64,000 bases of DNA. Source: an uncultured Burkholderiales bacterium. Lineage in GTDB: Bacteria > Pseudomonadota > Gammaproteobacteria > Burkholderiales > Burkholderiaceae_C. The notes below the pieces were generated by a model. That model was given only the letters and a program-made list of their open reading frames with translations. It made no database searches and was not told where the DNA came from. The first letter of the stretch is position 1. Every line of letters starts with the position of its first letter. The stretch spans positions 1 through 64,000 of the forward strand of contig CAIJQQ010000050.1 in the NCBI GenBank assembly GCA_903822825.1. Reading direction: 5' to 3'. The translations under genes and the position numbers were made by a program. This document shows positions 60,501 to 64,000 of the stretch, piece by piece.

Positions 60501-61113
60501 GTTTGCCCGCCGCAAGATCGACGACCTGATCGACAGCCGCGAGTCCATGGTCTTGGCGGGCATCGTGAGCGATCTGCGCGTGATCAACGGCCAGCGCGGC
60601 AAAGTGGCCATTTTCAAGCTCGACGACAAATCGGCAGTGATGGAAGCCACGGCCGACGAAAACCTGATCAACTCATCGAGAAACACCCTCAAGGATGACG
60701 AGCTCATCATCGTCACGGCCAAAATGCAGGCCGATCGATTTTCTGGAGGCTTCAGGCTCAAGATCGAGCAGATCATGGATCTGGGGCAGGCCCGTTGCCG
60801 CTACGGCAAGTTCTTGCGCGTGGCCGTGAACGGCCGCGCTCCCGACATCGCCCGCTTGGTCAAGGAGTTCCCTGCTCAGCGCGAGGAGTCCGAACACGGG
60901 GTGCTCATCAAAGGCCTGCCGGTTCGCCTCACGCTGGAGCGGCGCAACGACAGCTTGGGCGCGCGTGCCGAGTTGGTACTGGGTGAGCAGGCCAAGTTCT
61001 TCCCGTCAGATGCGGCACTGGCCAGTTGGATGGCGCAGGCCGAGCAGGGCCGGGCGCACATCGTTTACGACGAAGGGCAGTCGATGGTTGCTTTGCGCAC
61101 TGTTTCTCAGTGA
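57547..61113 (+). CDS. dnaE: DNA polymerase III subunit alpha
   Basis: An 1188-residue replicative polymerase. The N-terminal PHP domain begins FVHLRLHSEFSIVDS. The palm contains GPGRGSGAGSLVAYAL and the two active-site Asp of PDFDIDFCQGNRD. ALYRPGPMDLIP and YGFNKSHAAAYSLLAYHTGWLK are further family blocks. A helix-hairpin-helix and an OB domain follow, with MVLAGIVSDLRVINGQRGK near residue 1000. Length is normal for a DnaE1. It is convergent with tolA. Confidence 0.98.
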   Translation: MFVHLRLHSEFSIVDSTCRIDEVLKEASRDQQPALALTDLNNLFGGVKFYKEGRGKGVKPILGAEIYLEGLGGDPTATTKVSLLVQSHQGYLNLCELLARGWTQGVVKALAVIRLAWLKELSEGLILLSGAQAGPVGQALVQGDRDKAADVALQLGSIFPHRFYLELQRAGRPEDEPQVIGAVELAARLGLPVVATHPVQFLKPEDYEAHEARVCISEGEILANTRRVRRFTRDQYFKSTEEMCALFADVPSAIANTLEIAKRCNLSLVLGKPQLPNFPIPPVNGVVMSVDHYFRHVSFEGLEARLLHLYPDEAKRNDERSRYVERLEFELNTILKMGFPGYFLIVGDFIQWAKANGCPVGPGRGSGAGSLVAYALKITDLDPLQFNLLFERFLNPERVSMPDFDIDFCQGNRDRVIDYVKDKYGRDAVSQIATFGTMAARAAIRDVGRVLDMSYTFCDGISKLIPNKPGMSVTLQYPPATPKEGDKNNYAIAMEPILAERIEREEDVKTLIELAQKLEGMTRNVGMHAGGVLIAPGKLTDFCPLYQQPGSESAVSQYDKDDVESAGLVKFDFLGLATLTILEIAREFIMKRHKGQENFAFENIPLGDVATYKLFADGKTEAVFQFESRGMQGMLRDARPSRLEDLIALNALYRPGPMDLIPSFVARKHGREVVEYPHPAVADMLSETYGIMVYQEQVMQTAQILGGYSLGGADLLRRAMGKKKAEEMAEHREKFRAGALATHNIPQDKADEVFDLMEKFAGYGFNKSHAAAYSLLAYHTGWLKVHYTAEFFCANMTVEMDDTDKLKVLYEDAVKFGITFDPPDVNRGTHRFEPVTDTVIRYGLGAIKGTGQQAIEAIVAARTEGGPFTSLFDFAVRVDRTRINKRTVDALIKAGAFDSLHMNRAALSASIDRAFEFSNATTANANQGGLFDMLGDDSHGSSTQEPELVDMLPWGIKERLTLEKTAVGFYLSGHLFDAVEREVRQFARRKIDDLIDSRESMVLAGIVSDLRVINGQRGKVAIFKLDDKSAVMEATADENLINSSRNTLKDDELIIVTAKMQADRFSGGFRLKIEQIMDLGQARCRYGKFLRVAVNGRAPDIARLVKEFPAQREESEHGVLIKGLPVRLTLERRNDSLGARAELVLGEQAKFFPSDAALASWMAQAEQGRAHIVYDEGQSMVALRTVSQ

Positions 61114-61137
61114 ATGTTTCTTGGCCCGCCGTGGGCA

Positions 61138-62133
61138 TCAGTCCAGCGGCCTGAACCCCAGCACAATGACCGAGGGCACGCGCCCGTCGGTGTCTTTGGG
61201 GAAGACTTCGGTTTTGTCGATGGCCCGCAGCACCGCATCGTCCCAGGCCTTGTTGCCACTCGTTTGCACGACGCGGCGGCTGAGGATGGTGCCGTCCTGA
61301 CTGACCTTGACTTCGACTTCGGCGCGCGGGTTGCCGAGCATGTCGCCGGGGTAGCTGATGTTGGGCTTGATGCGACCCACCAGGCGACCCGCATAGGTGG
61401 CAGACGGGCCCGATGATTTGAGCGCCGTGCCTGTGGCGTTTTCGCTGCCCGATGCGCCTGCCAGCCCTTGCATGCGCTGGATGTTTTCCTTGCGCATGGC
61501 CTCCGACTGGGCAGCGTCTGCTTTGGCCTGGGTATCTTTGCGGGCGTCTTCTTTTTTGCGCTTGTCGGCTTCAGCTTGTTTGTTCTTATCGCGCTCTTTC
61601 TCTTCGCGTGCTCTGTCCTCTTTGGCTTTTTGCTCTTTGGCCTTCTTATCGGCTTTTTCCTGTTCGGCCTTTTCTTTTTCGCGTTCCATGCGCTTCTTGT
61701 CTGCCTTTTCCTTGTCGGCTTTTTCTTTCTCCGCCTTATCCGCTTTCTCTTTCTCAGCGGTTTTTTTCTTTTCTTCTTCTTTCTTTTTCTTTTTGATCAA
61801 ACCAATATCGGCCTCGGTTTGGGCTGGCTCAGGCGCAGGTGCCGGTTTGACTGCCCCGGGTCGGGGTTCGGGTGCTGGCGTGGGTTCAGGTTCAGGAGGC
61901 GGTGGCGGGGGCATCGGCGCTGATTCGGTCAGTTTGGGGGCGGCCATTTCAGGCATGCTGGACCAGATTTCAGCTTCGGCTCTGACGGTGATGGTTTGTG
62001 TGGACCAGCGCGTGGCCATGGCCAAGGCGACCAACAGCAAGATGTGCGCAAAGATGGCCCATGCCAATGAGCGCCCTGTTCCCTCTTGCGGTGGAGGGCC
62101 GAATTCTGAGGGGTGACGGTCTGCGTTGCTCAC
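61138..62133 (-). CDS. tolA: TolA-like cell-envelope protein
   Basis: A 331-residue protein with one N-terminal membrane helix (about 24-42). A Pro-rich stretch follows (about 75-100). A long Lys/Glu/Ala helix runs about 113-220, then a small C-terminal TolA/TonB-like domain (YAGRLVGRIKPNISYPGD...VEVKVSQDGTILSR). TolA spans the periplasm and, powered by TolQR, pulls on the outer-membrane Pal system during division. It ends the ybgC-tolQ-tolR run; tolB and pal are not beside it. Confidence 0.92.
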   Translation of the reverse strand: MSNADRHPSEFGPPPQEGTGRSLAWAIFAHILLLVALAMATRWSTQTITVRAEAEIWSSMPEMAAPKLTESAPMPPPPPPEPEPTPAPEPRPGAVKPAPAPEPAQTEADIGLIKKKKKEEEKKKTAEKEKADKAEKEKADKEKADKKRMEREKEKAEQEKADKKAKEQKAKEDRAREEKERDKNKQAEADKRKKEDARKDTQAKADAAQSEAMRKENIQRMQGLAGASGSENATGTALKSSGPSATYAGRLVGRIKPNISYPGDMLGNPRAEVEVKVSQDGTILSRRVVQTSGNKAWDDAVLRAIDKTEVFPKDTDGRVPSVIVLGFRPLD

Positions 62134-62148
62134 TTCACGTCCATGGCG

Positions 62149-62583
62149 TCAGGGCTTGACCGTGAGCAGCAAGCCCACCCGGTCAATGCCTGCGCGTTTG
62201 AGCTTGTCGAAGATCTCGACCACCAATTCGTATTTCAGCGTTTTGTCGGCTTTGATGCCGACGCTGGTGTTGGGGGTCTTTTGCAGCAACACCTTGATTT
62301 GATCGATCAATTGGTCTGCTTGTGGGTACAGCAGACTGCGACCGTCGGTTTGGTGGTCAACGATCAACTCCAGTTTTTCGTCTTTGGTGATCACCACCTC
62401 GATCAGTTGCTGAGGCTGTTCCTTGGCCTCACCAATGGTGGGCAGGTCCACCAAGCCGGGCGCAATCATGGGGGCGGTGACCATGAAGATGATGAGCAGC
62501 ACCAGCATCACGTCAATGAAGGGCACCATGTTGATTTCAGAGATGGTGCGGCGACCGCGCCCTCGAGGTGAAACGGCTGGCAT
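62149..62583 (-). CDS. tolR: TolR biopolymer transport protein
   Basis: A 144-residue ExbD/TolR protein with one membrane helix that contains the proton-path Asp24 (MVPFIDVMLVLLIIFMV). The periplasmic domain ends VGLLLTVKP. With TolQ it forms the proton-driven motor for TolA. It starts 12 bases after tolQ. Confidence 0.96.
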   Translation of the reverse strand: MPAVSPRGRGRRTISEINMVPFIDVMLVLLIIFMVTAPMIAPGLVDLPTIGEAKEQPQQLIEVVITKDEKLELIVDHQTDGRSLLYPQADQLIDQIKVLLQKTPNTSVGIKADKTLKYELVVEIFDKLKRAGIDRVGLLLTVKP

Positions 62584-62595
62584 GGGGCGATCCTT

Positions 62596-63315
62596 TCAGT
62601 GGCCCGAGGCCGAGTTGCTGGAACCCGTGGAGCCCAGGCTGCGCTGCAGGATGTTGGAGAACTCCTCGATGAAGGTTTCCAGCTTGATGGCGATGCGGTC
62701 CACGTCGTGTGAGAAGCGGTTGTAGCCCAGCACAGCAGGAATGGCCGAGAACAGGCCGATCGCGGTGGCGATCAGCGCTTCGGCAATGCCGGGGGCCACG
62801 GTGGCCAGTGTCACTTGCTGCATGCTGGCAATGCCCGTGAAGGCGTGCATGATGCCCCAGACAGTGCCAAACAGACCCACATAAGGCGAAATGGAGCCGA
62901 CAGAGGCCAGAAATGCCAATTGCGATTCGGCGCTGTCCATTTCGCGTTGGAAGCTGGCGCGCATGGCGCGGCGTGCGCCATCGAGCAGGGTGCCGGGGTC
63001 GCTGATGCGGCGTTCGCGCAGTTTTTGGTATTCGCGCATGCCGCTGGCAAAAATGCGTTCCATCGGGCCGCCGAGCTTGGCGTTTTGGCTGGCGGCATTG
63101 AACAGTTCGTTCAAGCTGGTGCCGGACCAAAACTCACGCTCGAACTCTTCGTTGAGGTTTTTGATGCGTTTGATGGCGCCCAACTTGCGCACGATGGCGG
63201 TCCAACTGGCCACCGAGATGGCCAGCAAAAGCCCGACCACGATCTGCACCACAAAGCTGGCGTGCAGCAGCAGCGAGACGATGGACATGTCATTCATGGC
63301 AGGTGTGGGTGTCAT
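62596..63315 (-). CDS. tolQ: TolQ proton-channel protein
   Basis: A 239-residue MotA/TolQ/ExbB protein with three membrane helices (about 14-35, 135-157, 168-195). The conserved VGSISPYVGLFGTVWGIMHAF and GIAEALIATAIGLFSAIPAV are visible. ATG 63315 overlaps the ybgC stop (ATGA). The N-terminus may instead begin at ATG 63297. Confidence 0.96.
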   Translation of the reverse strand: MTPTPAMNDMSIVSLLLHASFVVQIVVGLLLAISVASWTAIVRKLGAIKRIKNLNEEFEREFWSGTSLNELFNAASQNAKLGGPMERIFASGMREYQKLRERRISDPGTLLDGARRAMRASFQREMDSAESQLAFLASVGSISPYVGLFGTVWGIMHAFTGIASMQQVTLATVAPGIAEALIATAIGLFSAIPAVLGYNRFSHDVDRIAIKLETFIEEFSNILQRSLGSTGSSNSASGH

Positions 63316-63731
63316 TTCAGTGCTTCCAGAACAGGGGCCGGAATGCGGCCCGGTTTCAAGGTGTGGCTGTCAACCCAGCCGATGCGAATGTTACCTTCGG
63401 CCAGCAAGGCGTTGGGCAGGTCGTGACGGCGCAGCAGGACCTGTTGGGCAATGGTCAAGCTCACGCGGCCGGCTTCTTGTACGCGGGCAGTGACCCAGAG
63501 GGCGTCGTCCAGGCGCGCGGGCTGGTGGTATTTGACGGCGGTTTCGCTGACGACAAACATGCCACCCACTTGCTCACGCAAGACCTGCTGGTTAAAGCCC
63601 AGGGCGCGCAGCCATTCGGTGCGGCCACGTTCCATGAACTTGAGGTAGTTGGCATAGAACACAATGCCGCCTGCGTCGGTGTCTTCCCAGTAGACCCGCA
63701 GCGGAAAACCGAAAGGGGCAGCGCTGCTCAT
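63312..63731 (-). CDS. ybgC: YbgC tol-pal-associated acyl-CoA thioesterase
   Basis: A 139-residue hotdog thioesterase. The active-site block is VYWEDTDAGGIVFYANYLKFMERGRTEWL, with the catalytic Asp. In many bacteria it heads the tol operon. ATG 63731 overlaps the aminotransferase stop and gives the typical start. The overlap chain implies cotranscription of aminotransferase, ybgC, tolQ, tolR and tolA. Confidence 0.95.
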   Translation of the reverse strand: MSSAAPFGFPLRVYWEDTDAGGIVFYANYLKFMERGRTEWLRALGFNQQVLREQVGGMFVVSETAVKYHQPARLDDALWVTARVQEAGRVSLTIAQQVLLRRHDLPNALLAEGNIRIGWVDSHTLKPGRIPAPVLEALK

Positions 63732-64000
63732 GCTGGCAACCAGGCGCGAAGGCGTTCGATGGCGGTCTTCAATTCGGCCATGGAATTGGCGGTGGAAAAG
63801 CGCACGAAGCGCTCGGTTTCGAACTTGCCGAAGTCGCGTCCAGGGGTGATCGCCACATGGGCTTGGTGCAGCGCGGCGTGGGCAAAGTCCCAACTGTCTT
63901 TGAGGCCCAGCTTGGCGCAGGCGGCGCTGCAGTCGGCCCAGGCATAAAAAGCACCATCGGGCTGTACGGGCACGGTGAGGCCCAATTCGTTGAGTACCGG
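63728..64000 (-). CDS. Class I/II PLP aminotransferase, C-terminal part (5' end off window)
   Basis: The frame is open to the right edge; 90 residues are visible. The segment PVQPDGAFYAWADCS and the end ITPGRDFGKFETERFVRFSTAN match the small-domain end of aspartate/alanine-type class I aminotransferases; the Arg in RFVRFS binds the substrate carboxylate. The PLP lysine lies outside the window, so the substrate cannot be judged. Its stop overlaps ybgC. Confidence 0.9.
   Translation of the reverse strand, partial: PVLNELGLTVPVQPDGAFYAWADCSAACAKLGLKDSWDFAHAALHQAHVAITPGRDFGKFETERFVRFSTANSMAELKTAIERLRAWLPA

Noticed and set aside
61500..61800. Repetitive DNA in the tolA middle
   Set aside because: The near-repeats encode the Lys/Glu/Ala helix of TolA, a normal family feature.

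Overview
The window is GC-rich, densely packed bacterial chromosome. It looks like a betaproteobacterium of the Burkholderiales, most likely Comamonadaceae (a Limnohabitans/Rhodoferax-like freshwater organism). The basis is overall protein character, the many short ATGA overlaps between genes, TRAP transport, acyl-CoA/ETF-QO metabolism and a HiPIP. The genus is inference. I see no insertion sequence, prophage, integrase, rRNA or CRISPR array. The one clear RNA gene is tRNA-Gly(CCC).

Layout. 1-6.3 kb (minus strand): a chain of coupled genes, DUF2069 - FAD-linked oxidase - aldo/keto reductase - thyA - folA - DUF4337. It runs into a large membrane protein, cut by the window edge, that joins zinc ribbons to an OmpA-like domain. 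6.3-19.2 kb: yihY-like gene; a four-gene operon (OAH sulfhydrylase, hydrolase, P450, Mpo1-like protein); CBS protein - aroC - MFS - hydrolase; aroQ; and a five-gene redox-flavoured operon (FrnE-like, DODA-type dioxygenase, DCC protein, SUMF1 protein, SDR). 19.3-25.2 kb: B12-binding radical SAM protein, a 56-residue basic protein, a J-domain protein, and dadA behind a tandem glycine riboswitch, with a stand-alone gcvH upstream. 25.2-39.4 kb: TRAP transporter, ETF-QO, SDR/thioesterase, a TetR divergon, CMD-family proteins, nitroreductase, a fused double acyl-CoA dehydrogenase, a PAS-LuxR regulator and a two-subunit CoA transferase. 39.6-44.4 kb: Rrf2 - unknown - HiPIP, an old-yellow-enzyme homologue, tRNA-Gly and gabD. 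44.5-57.4 kb: alaS, TlpA-like thioredoxin, transglutaminase, pseudouridine synthase, trmB, a vapBC pair, gluQ, a renalase-like flavoprotein, LysR/pirin, flavodoxin-like protein and DUF599. 57.5-64 kb: dnaE convergent with tolA-tolR-tolQ-ybgC and an aminotransferase cut by the right edge.

Much of the window is housekeeping (thyA/folA, aroC/aroQ, alaS, trmB, gluQ, dnaE, tolQRA). Around it lie small catabolic and redox modules, several with clear palindromic operators. The most unusual signals are: (1) the zinc-ribbon/transmembrane/OmpA-like fusion; (2) a family of paired REP hairpins (REPIN-like) at four intergenic sites, whose stems differ in sequence yet still pair; (3) a tandem glycine riboswitch placed before dadA rather than a glycine-cleavage operon; (4) the Rrf2-unknown-HiPIP cluster behind an AT-rich region with a 12-bp-arm palindrome. 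Functions were assigned by reading motifs, without database searches.
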